Notes: generated by a model from the sequence alone, not told the origin. DNA of 64,000 nt from Merdibacter sp965119685 (GCA_965119685.1 OZ221971.1:558001-622000); one strand, 5' to 3'. Shown: positions 7,638 to 16,739, counted from the first letter of the stretch. Program-made: numbers and translations.

Positions 7638-8816
7638 ATGGCAAAGAGAACTGTAAAAGACCTTGATGTTGCCGGAAAAAAGGTCATCGTTCGCTGTGAC
7701 TTCAACGTCCCGAGAAAGGATGGCAAGATCACAAACGACAACCGTATCGTTCAGGCATTACCAACCATCAAATATTTGATCGAAAACAAAGCGAGAATCA
7801 TCCTGATGTCTCACTTGGGTAAGGTAAAGACGGAAGAAGACAAGGCGAAAAACGATCTGCGCTGTGTTGCGGAGCGTTTGGCTGAGCTCGTCGATACGAA
7901 GGTCAGCTTCTGCCCGGTTACCAGAGGAGAGCAGCTGGAGCAGATGGTTGCCGATCTGAAAGACGGAGAAATCGTATTGATGCAGAACACTCGTTATGAG
8001 AAGGGCGAGAGCAAAAACGATCCGGAATTGGCACAGTATTGGGCAAGTCTGGGCGAAGTGTTCGTAGAGGATGCGTTTGGCAGCGTACACCGCGCACACG
8101 CTTCTACGGCCGGTATCCCAAGCATTCTCAAGGAGAATGGTCTGGGCTTCTTGGTGGAGAAGGAAGTCACGATGCTGGGCAAGGCTGTCGACACGCCGGA
8201 GCGTCCGTTTATCGCTATCATCGGCGGTGCGAAGGTATCCGATAAGATCGCCGTGGTAGACAACCTGCTGAAAAAGGCGGATAAGGTCATCGTCGGTGGC
8301 GGTATGGCTTACACCTTCATGAAGGCGCAGGGTCACAATGTCGGTTCCTCCCTGTTAGAGGAAGATAAGATCGAGCTGGCAAAGGAGTATTTGGAGAAGG
8401 CCGGCGACAAGCTGGTATTGCCGGTGGATAATGTCATCGCCGATAAGTTTGCGGCAGATGCCAATACGCAGGTCAGCGGCAACGATATTCCGGATGGCTG
8501 GATGGGCTTAGACATCGGTCCTAAGACGGTTGAGCTGTTCAAGGAGACGTTGGCCGGAGCGAAGACGGTCGTATGGAACGGTCCGATGGGCGTGTTTGAG
8601 ATGGAGCCGTTCGCAAAGGGAACGTTAGCCGTATGTACGGCGATCTCCGAGCTGCCGGGCGCTACGACGGTGATCGGCGGCGGTGATTCCGCAGCTGCCG
8701 CAATCCAGCTGGGCTTCAAGGAGAAATTCTCTCATATCTCCACCGGCGGCGGCGCTTCCTTAGAGTACATGGAAGGAAAAGAACTGCCGGGTATCGCTGT
8801 CATCAGTGAGAAGTAA
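7638..8816 (+). CDS. pgk: Phosphoglycerate kinase
   Basis: A 392-residue glycolytic kinase that transfers phosphate from 1,3-bisphosphoglycerate to ADP. It shows the N-domain motif VIVRCDFNVPRKDG, the MSHLGK loop, the hinge EDAFGSVHRAHAST, and the C-terminal nucleotide site with VVWNGPMGVFE and GGGDSAAA. The chosen ATG at 7638 follows AAGGAGG; codons further upstream read through the promoter. tpiA follows 20 bp later and forms one operon with it. Codon use appears highly biased, as expected for an abundant enzyme. Confidence 0.98.
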   Translation: MAKRTVKDLDVAGKKVIVRCDFNVPRKDGKITNDNRIVQALPTIKYLIENKARIILMSHLGKVKTEEDKAKNDLRCVAERLAELVDTKVSFCPVTRGEQLEQMVADLKDGEIVLMQNTRYEKGESKNDPELAQYWASLGEVFVEDAFGSVHRAHASTAGIPSILKENGLGFLVEKEVTMLGKAVDTPERPFIAIIGGAKVSDKIAVVDNLLKKADKVIVGGGMAYTFMKAQGHNVGSSLLEEDKIELAKEYLEKAGDKLVLPVDNVIADKFAADANTQVSGNDIPDGWMGLDIGPKTVELFKETLAGAKTVVWNGPMGVFEMEPFAKGTLAVCTAISELPGATTVIGGGDSAAAAIQLGFKEKFSHISTGGGASLEYMEGKELPGIAVISEK

Positions 8817-8836
8817 TACAAGTGAGGAGAAAGAGC

Positions 8837-9583
8837 ATGAGAAAACCAATTATTGTCGGAAACTGGAAAATGAACAAGACGATGAAGGAGACCAAGGACT
8901 TCATCGAGGCCGTAGATGCCGCAGCCGCAAGCGAGAATGCGACATATGGTATCGGCGCACCGTTTACGGCGCTGTCCACAGCGGTGAGCGCTGCGAAAAA
9001 CTTGGTGATCGCCGCAGAGAACTGCCACTTTGAGGACAGCGGTGCATTTACCGGAGAGGTTTCTGTACCAATGCTGCAGGAAGTCGGCGTAACGCACTGC
9101 ATCATCGGTCATTCCGAGCGCCGTACGATGTTTGGCGATACGGATGAGACGGTAAACAAGAAGGCAAAGCGCTTAATTGAAGCCGGCATCACACCGATTC
9201 TGTGCATCGGCGAAACTGAGGCACAGTATGATGCGGGCGAATCCGAAAAGGTCATCCGTGATCAGCTGACAGGATCTTTGGCAGACCTCTGCCCGAAGTG
9301 TGTTGCGGACATCGTCATCGCTTACGAGCCGATCTGGGCGATCGGTACCGGAAAGAGCGCATCGGTGGAAATTGCAGAGAACTGCTGCCGCATCGTGCGT
9401 GATCAGGTCAAGGTGATGTACGGAGAAGAGGCTGCCGAAAAGGTACGCGTACAGTACGGCGGATCGGTAAAGCCGGGCAACATTGCCGAGTACATGGCAC
9501 AGCCGGATATTGACGGCGCGCTGATCGGCGGAGCCAGCCTGAAGGCAGACAGCTTCATCGAGATCATCGAAAAGACGAAGTAA
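8837..9583 (+). CDS. tpiA: Triose-phosphate isomerase
   Basis: A 248-residue glycolytic isomerase of the TIM-barrel type, interconverting dihydroxyacetone phosphate and glyceraldehyde 3-phosphate. NWKMNK near the start supplies the active lysine, IIGHSERR the histidine, and AYEPIWAIGTG the catalytic glutamate; VQYGGSVKPGN is the phosphate loop. The ATG at 8837 has GAGGAG upstream. It lies 20 bp after pgk and ends before a terminator, closing a two-gene operon. Confidence 0.98.
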   Translation: MRKPIIVGNWKMNKTMKETKDFIEAVDAAAASENATYGIGAPFTALSTAVSAAKNLVIAAENCHFEDSGAFTGEVSVPMLQEVGVTHCIIGHSERRTMFGDTDETVNKKAKRLIEAGITPILCIGETEAQYDAGESEKVIRDQLTGSLADLCPKCVADIVIAYEPIWAIGTGKSASVEIAENCCRIVRDQVKVMYGEEAAEKVRVQYGGSVKPGNIAEYMAQPDIDGALIGGASLKADSFIEIIEKTK

Positions 9584-9597
9584 TCCTATTCCAATAA

Positions 9598-9630
9598 AGA
9601 GCCTGATGCGAAAGTGTCGGGTTCTTTTTT
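9598..9630 (+). terminator. Rho-independent terminator of pgk-tpiA
   Basis: AGAGCCTGA pairs with TCGGGTTCT across a 10-nt loop, followed by a T-run. Confidence 0.8.
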
Positions 9631-10294
9631 GATGACTTCAATGGGAATTGAAATGAATGTGTGGATGTTTCGGGGTATGCCTTTTCACTATCAGGGGGCA
9701 AATCCACGGTCATCGAAATTACCTTCTTTTGTATTTGCCTGAAACGTTTTCCCAAAAGAAAGATAGACGATAGAAATGCGAGGACGCATTGTATACAGTA
9801 AGAGAAAGACAAAGCGCTCCTTTTCTTTTTCACACGTATATTGTAAATGAATCATCTGGAAGTCTTATAGGATCTCCTTTTCATCATTCAACCGTTGTAT
9901 CCCGACATCGCTGATTTATGACCGTCTTGTATGACGGTGAGCCTGCGGTTATAGTCGTTTGCCAAGGCGGCAAAGTAAAGGCTTTGACAGAAAGCGAAAG
10001 CGCGGAAGTAAGCAAGCCTTGATGCTCAGTGCAAAACCAATAGAATACGACAGACGCCCAGAGAAGTATAAGAACGAGCGATGAAACAAACGGCGTCCGC
10101 ACGTCGAAACAGAAAAACAAGACAATACGCAAAAAAGAGGAGCGCTGCGAATACTGACAGTGATCCTGTCACAGCTCTCTCCTCTTTCTGTCTTTGGGTG
10201 AATGTTTGGTTCATTGAAATGCCGATGGCAAGACTGTCGGCTGATCGCTCATCTCCTCGCCAAAGGTTGCCGTACTTACGAGACTTGCTCGCTT
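9631..10294. other. 660-bp gene-free region with a candidate structured RNA (about 9890-10200)
   Basis: No intact protein gene is supported. From about 9890 the + strand contains a series of local hairpins (ACCGTC / GACGGT near 9920-9943; GCTTT / GAAAGC near 9980-9995) and ends in a strong terminator at 10131-10196. Short open stretches in two frames (for example MTVLYDGEPAVIVVCQGG at 9919) are interrupted by stops, so the segment is either a non-coding RNA of about 300 nt or a decayed gene. Confidence 0.4.
10131..10196. terminator. Strong, possibly bidirectional terminator
   Basis: AAGAGGAG (10135-10142) pairs with CTCCTCTT (10179-10186), with an inner stem CTGACAG / CTGTCA. A T-rich tract follows on the + strand and an A-run (T on the minus strand) precedes it. 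It could end a + strand RNA and the leftward HAD gene. Confidence 0.7.
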
Positions 10295-11062
10295 CTATAA
10301 AATATTGAAATGCTTCAGCGCTTTGGTAATGCCGTCATCCTCCGCCCGCTCGCAGATGTAATCCGCCGTTTGCTTCAGCGCTTCATCGGCATCCTGCATC
10401 GCGACGCCGATACCGGTGTAGGCTAACATATCACGGTCATTTTCGCCATCGCCAAACGCCATTGTTTCCTCTCTGGGGATTTGAAAATGCCTGAGCATGG
10501 CCGCAATGCCTTTGGCTTTCCCGCCACTTTTGGGGATGATGTCGATGCCGTAAGGATTCCAGCGAGTAATCTTACAAGCAGGCAGCTGCTTGACTAACGC
10601 ATCTCCCTGCTGCTGATCGACAAACGCAGTAAACTGATAGACAGCGCCTCCGTGATAGCAGTCAATCGGCGGCAACGGCATGGATACCGCATCCTGCGCG
10701 CTTTGGACAATCGCGTTCACATAGTTGATATAAAGCCGCTGTTTTTCCACAGTGACAATCGGGTACACCTTTCTGTTCACATAATCCAGCACAAGCGCCG
10801 CGTCGTGCGCGTCGATCGCCACCTCGTCGATGGTTTGTAAAGAGGCATCTAAGGTGAGCTGTCCGTTTAAGGTGACATAGCCGTCAAAGGCGACGCCTAG
10901 GCGTTTTAACAGCTCATCCAATTCCGAGGTATGGCGTCCGGTGGCTAGAAACAGGCGAATTCCCTTTTCCTTTAAACGATGCAAGGATGCGATCGTCTGA
11001 GCGCTGATGCTGCCGTCACGGGCAATCAGCGTACCGTCCACGTCAAAAAAGACTGCTTTCAT
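10295..11062 (-). CDS. HAD superfamily Cof-type sugar-phosphate phosphatase
   Basis: A 255-residue hydrolase of the Cof/YidA subfamily. The start MKAVFFDVDGTLIARDG provides the two catalytic aspartates (DVDGT), LATGR is motif II, and FGDGENDRDML is motif IV; a C2 cap domain lies between. Members dephosphorylate sugar phosphates, pyridoxal phosphate or flavin nucleotides; the substrate here cannot be read from the sequence. The ATG is preceded by GGAAAGGAG. It lies 77 bp downstream of the PTS operon but beyond a terminator. A paralogue of the same subfamily lies at 44290. Confidence 0.88.
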   Translation of the reverse strand: MKAVFFDVDGTLIARDGSISAQTIASLHRLKEKGIRLFLATGRHTSELDELLKRLGVAFDGYVTLNGQLTLDASLQTIDEVAIDAHDAALVLDYVNRKVYPIVTVEKQRLYINYVNAIVQSAQDAVSMPLPPIDCYHGGAVYQFTAFVDQQQGDALVKQLPACKITRWNPYGIDIIPKSGGKAKGIAAMLRHFQIPREETMAFGDGENDRDMLAYTGIGVAMQDADEALKQTADYICERAEDDGITKALKHFNIL

Positions 11063-11080
11063 GCGGGCTCCTTTCCATAA

Positions 11081-11104
11081 ACGAGCCGACGTGCGCCGGC
11101 TCGC
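11081..11104 (-). terminator. Terminator of the mannose-family PTS operon
   Basis: CGAGCCGGC pairs with GTCGGCTCG around a short loop on the minus strand, followed by a modest T-rich stretch, 35 bp after the IID gene. Confidence 0.6.
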
Positions 11105-11139
11105 TTCACTGATTTCTCTGTATGCAAGAATTGCTTACA

Positions 11140-11937
11140 TTACATGAGTCCGATCCAAGAGCATCCGATAGAGAGGATGATGATTCCCAGAATTAATACG
11201 ATCGGGCTGACCTGCTTCTTTCTCAGCAGCCAGAAGCATAACAGCGTTACCGCCATCGGCAGCAGGTTCGGGAAGATGTTGTCGAAGAACTGCTCTTGCA
11301 CGGCAACCTCGATGCCGCCGTCTACGGTGATGACCGGCAGCAGCGTGATCGATACATAGGAAGCGATCATCGCACCGACGACCGTGATACCTAAGATCGT
11401 TGCGGCATTGGCGATAATATCCGAGTTAGCGGTAATCATATCGATCGACTTGGTACCTAAGCGATAGCCCAACTTCGTCCATACGATACGCAGAATCCAG
11501 ATGACCAGATACGTTAAGAAGAAGATGATCGGTCCTAATACGGAGCCCTGCGAAGCGAAGGAGCAGGAGATACCGGCAACGATCGGCAAAATCGTAAACC
11601 AGAAGATCGCATCGCCGATACCGGCGATCGGGCCAAACAGCGCCAGCTTTAAGCCGTTGACCGTTTCACGGTTAGCGCCGCCCTCTTCCAGAGAGACCAT
11701 GAGTCCCATCAAAAAGCCGACCAGATTCGGGTGCGTGTTGATGAACGCCATGTTATCCGATAACGCGGCGCCCAGCTTTTCCTTATCATCGCCGTAAATC
11801 TTTTTCAGCGCCGGAGCGAGCGCCCAGGTGAAACCGCCGGACTGCATACGCTCATAGTTGAACGACGCCTGCAAGTAAGAAGAACGGATACCCAGCAATG
11901 TAATATCCTTGGATGTCAGTTTTTTAGATTCCGACAT
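11140..11937 (-). CDS. Mannose-family PTS transporter subunit IID
   Basis: A 265-residue integral membrane subunit of a mannose/fructose/sorbose-family phosphotransferase system. It has the family N-terminal segment (LGIRSSYLQASFNYERMQSG), the GPIAGIGDAIFW motif and C-terminal hydrophobic helices. The ATG at 11937 has GGAGGTGA upstream and lies inside the 3' end of the IIC gene, so the two are translationally coupled. It forms the sugar channel with IIC. The sugar cannot be assigned from sequence. Confidence 0.93.
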   Translation of the reverse strand: MSESKKLTSKDITLLGIRSSYLQASFNYERMQSGGFTWALAPALKKIYGDDKEKLGAALSDNMAFINTHPNLVGFLMGLMVSLEEGGANRETVNGLKLALFGPIAGIGDAIFWFTILPIVAGISCSFASQGSVLGPIIFFLTYLVIWILRIVWTKLGYRLGTKSIDMITANSDIIANAATILGITVVGAMIASYVSITLLPVITVDGGIEVAVQEQFFDNIFPNLLPMAVTLLCFWLLRKKQVSPIVLILGIIILSIGCSWIGLM

Positions 11938-12727
11938 TATCGTCACCTCCACTCATGCCAGCCTCTTCCACGGCTGCCTTGATATCCGCCTGACGCTGCT
12001 TCGTGCCGAAGAAGTCGATCAGTGCGAAAATCAGACCGAGCAATGCGACCGGCAGCAGGTTAGGCATATCGATAAAGCAAGTCATCAGGAATCCGGCGAT
12101 GAAGTATGGCACATACTTTGCCTTCATCATGACGCGCAGCAGCATACCGAAGCCGACAGCCGGCAATACGCCGCCTGCGATCTCCAAACCGTGCGTGATG
12201 ACTTCCGGCAGCCATTCGACAAACGCCTGAATCGGTCCCTGTGCCGCATAAGCGCAAAGGAACGCCAATACGCCGTAGGTAGCGGATACGATCAGCATCG
12301 TCAGCAGGTTGATGTTGCGCAGACCGCTGATGTCGCCCTTTGCCGCACATTCGTCCGCCTTGCCCATGAAGAAAGAGAACGCGGAGTAATAAAACAGGAT
12401 AATGTACTGACCTAAGAAAGAAAACGGCAGACACAGCGCTAACGCCTGCGGTGCGTCACAGCCGGTCGTATATGCGAGCACGGTGCCCATGAGTCCGGCC
12501 ATAACCGGGTTTGGCGGCTGTGTGCCTCCGGCCGGCGTCAGACCGGCAAAGGCGAGCTCGATCAAAGCGCCTACGGTAAGTCCCAGTGTGACATCGCCGA
12601 GAATCAAGCCGGTAAATGTGGATACCATCAGCGGGCGGAACAGGAAGAACGCTTCCAAGAAGAAGTCCAGTCCGACGATGATACACATGATGGCTAACAG
12701 GATTCCCTGCATCAGTGTAATTTGCAT
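11924..12727 (-). CDS. Mannose-family PTS transporter subunit IIC
   Basis: A 267-residue polytopic membrane protein of the EII-Sor/Man IIC family. It begins with a hydrophobic helix (MQGILLAIMCIIVGLDFFLE), then RPLMVSTFTGLILGDVTLG and GLTPAGGTQPPNPVMAG, both typical of the family. The short hydrophilic C-terminus overlaps the IID start by 14 nt. GAGAGGAG precedes the ATG. With IID it forms the membrane part of the permease, with IIB passing phosphate to the incoming sugar. Confidence 0.93.
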   Translation of the reverse strand: MQITLMQGILLAIMCIIVGLDFFLEAFFLFRPLMVSTFTGLILGDVTLGLTVGALIELAFAGLTPAGGTQPPNPVMAGLMGTVLAYTTGCDAPQALALCLPFSFLGQYIILFYYSAFSFFMGKADECAAKGDISGLRNINLLTMLIVSATYGVLAFLCAYAAQGPIQAFVEWLPEVITHGLEIAGGVLPAVGFGMLLRVMMKAKYVPYFIAGFLMTCFIDMPNLLPVALLGLIFALIDFFGTKQRQADIKAAVEEAGMSGGDDNVGI

Positions 12728-12754
12728 AATCTTTTTCTCCTCTCTTTTGTGTTG

Positions 12755-13222
12755 TTAATCGATGACGGTTTTTGAATCTCCCGGCACATCCTGCGCATAG
12801 ACGTGAATGCCCTTGCCGGCAAGATAGTGAAGATCCTCCATGTCCTGATCATCCACGTACACCTTGGCCGTCAGAGAACGCTTGCCCTCGGAAAAGTGCA
12901 TGTTTCCCACGTTGACCTCTTTGATCCCTACGCCTGCCTCTACCAGCCGGCGTACGTCCTTAGGTGTCCGACAGATGATGAAGATCTTCTGTGACGGGGC
13001 CGCCTTGTCGATGATGGCGGCGGTCTTCTCAATGGTGAAGAAGCGGATGCCGACGCCGGATGACTTGGCGGTAACGCTCATCAGCTGCTGCTGAAGGGAG
13101 TCCTGTGCGGCTTCATCGTCGGCGACGACTAACAGATTCGCACCGATCGTCTTGACCCACGTTACTCCGACCTGACCGTGCACCAGCCGGTTGTCGATCC
13201 GCGTCAGTAAAATGTTCGGCAT
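12755..13222 (-). CDS. Mannose-family PTS transporter subunit IIB
   Basis: A 155-residue cytoplasmic phosphocarrier. The start MPNILLTRIDNRLVHGQVGV contains the phosphorylated histidine of the family (VHGQ). It is the first gene of the IIB-IIC-IID operon, 27 bp before IIC. A sigma-54 promoter lies about 35-50 bp upstream of the ATG (13255-13270). The ATG at 13222 has GGGGGGAAG upstream; a longer in-frame extension would cross the promoter and is rejected. No IIA gene lies in this operon, so phosphate must come from a IIA encoded elsewhere. Confidence 0.93.
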   Translation of the reverse strand: MPNILLTRIDNRLVHGQVGVTWVKTIGANLLVVADDEAAQDSLQQQLMSVTAKSSGVGIRFFTIEKTAAIIDKAAPSQKIFIICRTPKDVRRLVEAGVGIKEVNVGNMHFSEGKRSLTAKVYVDDQDMEDLHYLAGKGIHVYAQDVPGDSKTVID

Positions 13223-13254
13223 GATACTTCCCCCCTTTCTCTCACCCATTATAC

Positions 13255-13270
13255 AGCAAAAAGCGTGCCA
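13255..13270 (-). promoter_or_regulatory. Sigma-54 (-24/-12) promoter of the PTS operon
   Basis: The minus strand reads TGGCACGCTTTTTGCT, matching the RpoN consensus TGGCACG-N4-TTGCW at every conserved position. It lies between the LevR-type activator gene and the IIB gene and points at the PTS genes. rpoN and a GAYTGA-containing activator lie directly upstream. Confidence 0.92.
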
Positions 13271-13312
13271 ACTTCTGTCGATCACGCTGATTGCCGATAA
13301 ATAAAGGGATTT

Positions 13313-16030
13313 TTAGAAATAATTCAGGATATACATGATTTCCGGATCAGAGATTTCGACACTATAATGCATTTCTATCCCACTAAAGGCCTCCCGTACC
13401 TGTTCCATCTTCCACGCGTGCTGCGCTTTGAATGCCTCGATGCCCTCGACATGATCGATGCCCTGACGCAGCATCAGCCGTTCGATCAGGCAGCTGACAT
13501 GCACATAGAGCCCCATGCGCACGGTCGGGTCGACGCTGAGCGCGAGCCGTGTCTCCAGCTCCATGACGAAGTCCTCTACATCGTCGATCACCTTTTCCGG
13601 GTTGAGGATGGTCAGATGGTTGACGATGTTGGAGAGCGTGAAATTCTTCATGATGTTTTGGCGGAAGCATTGCTGCTCCTGCTCGCTGAAATAAGGGGCG
13701 ACATGGCCTAACAGGGTTTGAATGCCCGCTTCGTCCACCACGCTCTCTAACGCCAGAAACTCCTTTCCCTCGATCTGCGGGTCCAGGGTGCCGACGATGA
13801 GCTGTACGTCATACTGAGTGAAGATCGTATCCTCCCGTCCATGCTCGAGCACCGAGTGATAGTCGTAAGGGATGACCTGAAGCGCAATCGCTTTTGGAAA
13901 GGATGCGGTCAAAAGCTCGGAAATCTTCTTCGCTACGCCAAAGCCGGTGGCGCAGATGGTGAGGATGGCGTCCTGCTTTTGCATGCCTTCGATGAAATGA
14001 GTGGAGAGGGAAAACTGCTGCTGCACCTGCGAGAGGATGTCCTTGACCGGCTTTCCCTGCTGGATGAGCTGTCCGACCTCCAAGGCGGTGGCGGTGGAGA
14101 CATAGTTCATCAAGCCGATGTTGCAGTTAGAGAGGCTGATCATCTCATAGATCGCTTCTAACGATCCCATGTCCACCAACAGGATCAGCTCCTGAATCGG
14201 GCTTTTCTGCTTGAGATAGTCGTCGACGAGCTGGACGATCTTATCGATGGAAATCTTGAGTTTCATATCGATGCCATCGAAGATATGCTCGTGCAGCAGG
14301 TGGTTGGCGGTATCGGCGATGGAGCTGGCGGTGGAATAGCCATGGCACAGGATGAGACCGACGCGGCCGTTGCTTTCCTCCTTGTCCGTCTTGATGAGCG
14401 CCAGCGTGAGGATGATGCTCATGAAGTCATCCATGACGATATCTAAGTTCAGCGATGCGTTTTCCACGATCTCACAGGCGACGCTGTAATCGCGGGGATA
14501 GTGCTCTTTGATCATCGCGCACAGCTCCTCGACGTCCCCGCGGTGCAACGAGAGCCAGATCATCGCATCGTTGGCATTGCGCGTATATTCGATAAACGCC
14601 TTGGAATACATCTTGATCTGACTGTTGGAGATGATAAGGGAATAGCGGTTGATGACGATCGAACAGATCTTGTCGAGCATTTTTAACAAATAAGACTCAT
14701 TGGAGCTGACAAAGCGGTATTTCTGGTTGAAGAACAGCAGGTCGAAGAAGTTTTGTACCTGATATTTGCAGCGGGTGATGATCTGGTGAAAGCTTTCTTT
14801 TTCACGCAGAGAGCCTTGATAGGTTTCTAACAGGTGATAGTAGAGGGAGAGCAGCGGCGAGGCGGATTTGCGCTCTTTGTTGAGCTCGCCGACGGGGATC
14901 ATCGTCTCCTCCTGTTCCTTGTGGTAATACTTCATCTGCAAGTCGCTGCGGGCGCTCAGCAGCTGTTCGGGCAGATCGAGCAGGCGGATGCACAGCGGCT
15001 TTCCCTCCTCGTGCAGCAATACGTTGGCGCAGGTTGCCTTGATCACGTTTTGCAGCTCGCCGATGTTGCCGGCATATTCATGATCCATCAGCGTCTGGTA
15101 GGCGAGGTTGGAGATGAACAGCTCCCGTTTTAAATGGCGGCTCTCCCGCTGTAACATCATCGTGATGAGCTCGATTTTCTCCATGCGCGGCCGTTCCTTG
15201 AGCGAAGGCACCGAGATGGTGATGGGGATGCGCCGCAGCAGTGTGCCCAGCAAAGCCTGCTGGGGGTCTTCGGTCGTCGCAAAGATCAAATGGCAGCTGG
15301 AGTGATACCAGTTTTCGTTATCGCCCATTTTGTGATAGATGCCCTTGTCCATGAACTGAAACAGCTTTTCCTGACATTCCGCCTTCAAGCAGTGCACCTC
15401 GTCTAAAAATAACACGCCTTGATCGGCCAGCTGGATGAGACCGGGCTGTTCGCTGTCCGCTCCGGTGTACGCACCCTTGACATGACCGAAGAGATTGGCG
15501 GTCAAAAGCTCCGGGTTGTTTGCGTATTCGGAGCAGTTCAAAGCGATGAAACGCGCGTCCCTGCGCAGGATGCCCTGATGGAGACCGTATTCATACATCA
15601 CGCTGGCAATGCGGCTTTTACCGGTGCCGGTCGCCCCGTGAATCAGGATAGGCAATCCGTGATCGGGGTAAGAGACGGCGGCCTGGCAGTGGGAGATGAG
15701 CGAACGAAGCGAACCGTCATAGCCGATCAGATGCTCAAAGTCACGCTTGGTGAGGGCGAGCAGCTCCTCGCAGGAATCAAAGCTCGTCTGTGTCAGCACA
15801 CAGCCAAAGCGTTCCTCCAGCGTCTGCTTGTCGAAGAAATACACCGGACGCGAGTTGACCTTAACGCACGTCTCGTTTTTGACAAATTCGTTGAGATATT
15901 GAGAAGCGGTATTGCGCAGAATGCCGCAGGCGTCGCCCAAGGAGGATGCGGAAAAGCGTTCGTGTTCCTCGATCGGCTCCTTTTTACAACGTTCCTGCAA
16001 TACGGCTAACAGCTGTTTTTTGATGTCCAT
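13313..16030 (-). CDS. LevR-type sigma-54-dependent PTS regulator with PRD domains
   Basis: A 905-residue activator. An N-terminal winged-helix-like region (1-80) is followed by an AAA+ domain with Walker A GATGTGKS (132-139), the sigma-54 contact loop GAYTGA (186-191) and Walker B LFLDEV (207-212). Then come a PRD (about 440-560), an EIIA-Man-like domain (VGLILCHGYSTASSIA), an EIIB-like domain with a cysteine (ICATGFGVAKKI) and a second PRD (VHVSCLIERLML). Phosphorylation of these domains by the PTS sets its activity. It should open the promoter at 13255-13270. It is co-directional with the orphan IIB gene 3 bp upstream. Confidence 0.93.
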   Translation of the reverse strand: MDIKKQLLAVLQERCKKEPIEEHERFSASSLGDACGILRNTASQYLNEFVKNETCVKVNSRPVYFFDKQTLEERFGCVLTQTSFDSCEELLALTKRDFEHLIGYDGSLRSLISHCQAAVSYPDHGLPILIHGATGTGKSRIASVMYEYGLHQGILRRDARFIALNCSEYANNPELLTANLFGHVKGAYTGADSEQPGLIQLADQGVLFLDEVHCLKAECQEKLFQFMDKGIYHKMGDNENWYHSSCHLIFATTEDPQQALLGTLLRRIPITISVPSLKERPRMEKIELITMMLQRESRHLKRELFISNLAYQTLMDHEYAGNIGELQNVIKATCANVLLHEEGKPLCIRLLDLPEQLLSARSDLQMKYYHKEQEETMIPVGELNKERKSASPLLSLYYHLLETYQGSLREKESFHQIITRCKYQVQNFFDLLFFNQKYRFVSSNESYLLKMLDKICSIVINRYSLIISNSQIKMYSKAFIEYTRNANDAMIWLSLHRGDVEELCAMIKEHYPRDYSVACEIVENASLNLDIVMDDFMSIILTLALIKTDKEESNGRVGLILCHGYSTASSIADTANHLLHEHIFDGIDMKLKISIDKIVQLVDDYLKQKSPIQELILLVDMGSLEAIYEMISLSNCNIGLMNYVSTATALEVGQLIQQGKPVKDILSQVQQQFSLSTHFIEGMQKQDAILTICATGFGVAKKISELLTASFPKAIALQVIPYDYHSVLEHGREDTIFTQYDVQLIVGTLDPQIEGKEFLALESVVDEAGIQTLLGHVAPYFSEQEQQCFRQNIMKNFTLSNIVNHLTILNPEKVIDDVEDFVMELETRLALSVDPTVRMGLYVHVSCLIERLMLRQGIDHVEGIEAFKAQHAWKMEQVREAFSGIEMHYSVEISDPEIMYILNYF

Positions 16031-16033
16031 ACG

Positions 16034-16537
16034 CTACCTCCTCACTTTCAGACGCTCGAAGTCGAGCACATCGATGCGTTCGCTCATCGTTCCCGGCACA
16101 TCCTGATAGAAGATGTCATTGTCATGCTCGTTGAGGTAGTTGAGATCCTCCACGTCCTGCTCGCTGAGATACATCTTCTTGTTGAAGGGATAGCGGCCTC
16201 GCTCATAGTGAATGTTGCCGATGTTGATCTTGGGAAAGCGGATGCCCTGCTCATAGAGGATGCGGACGACCTGAATGGATTTGACGACGAGAAAGAGCTT
16301 CTTGTCGCTGCTGCCATGGTGGTAGGCGTCCGTAAAGCCGGCGATGGAATAGAAGGCGATGCGCACGTTTCCCGCCTTGGCGATGCTTGTCATCAGTTTT
16401 TGCGAAAAGACATTGTTCATCGTCTCATCGTCGATGACGATGATCGTATCGATGTCTAAGGTGTTGCTCCAGGTGACGCCGGTCTGTCCGTGAACGAGAC
16501 GGTTATCGACGCGTATCAGCTGAATGATCGGATGCAT
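16034..16537 (-). CDS. Orphan mannose-family PTS IIB protein, paired with the LevR-type regulator
   Basis: A 167-residue IIB paralogue of the gene at 12755, with the same phosphohistidine region (RVDNRLVHGQTGVTWS) and C-terminal QDVPGTMSERIDVL. It is separated from the regulator gene by 3 bp, and no IIC or IID accompanies it. GGGGGAATCGTC precedes the ATG. It could supply the main permease, or act as a dedicated phosphodonor or signal to the activator; this is inferred from position only. Confidence 0.88.
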   Translation of the reverse strand: MHPIIQLIRVDNRLVHGQTGVTWSNTLDIDTIIVIDDETMNNVFSQKLMTSIAKAGNVRIAFYSIAGFTDAYHHGSSDKKLFLVVKSIQVVRILYEQGIRFPKINIGNIHYERGRYPFNKKMYLSEQDVEDLNYLNEHDNDIFYQDVPGTMSERIDVLDFERLKVRR

Positions 16538-16739
16538 GACGATTCCCCCTTTTGTAATTGTGCGGTATGGAAATTAGATAACGGAAATCAAGCGGATATT
16601 TGAAATGTGAGGGATGAAGGGATCACCTCATCATCAGCGGATGAAGCGCTCGTTTGGGCAGCGCTTCACCGCCTGCTTTGCGTGTGAAAAAGGCAAGGTA
16701 AACGCTGTGAGAAAACGGTTGTGGAAAACCTGTTCTCAG

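Noticed and set aside
10026..10214. A 62-codon minus-strand membrane protein
   Set aside because: The coding frame is mostly made from the stem of the terminator at 10131-10196 and lacks a ribosome binding site.
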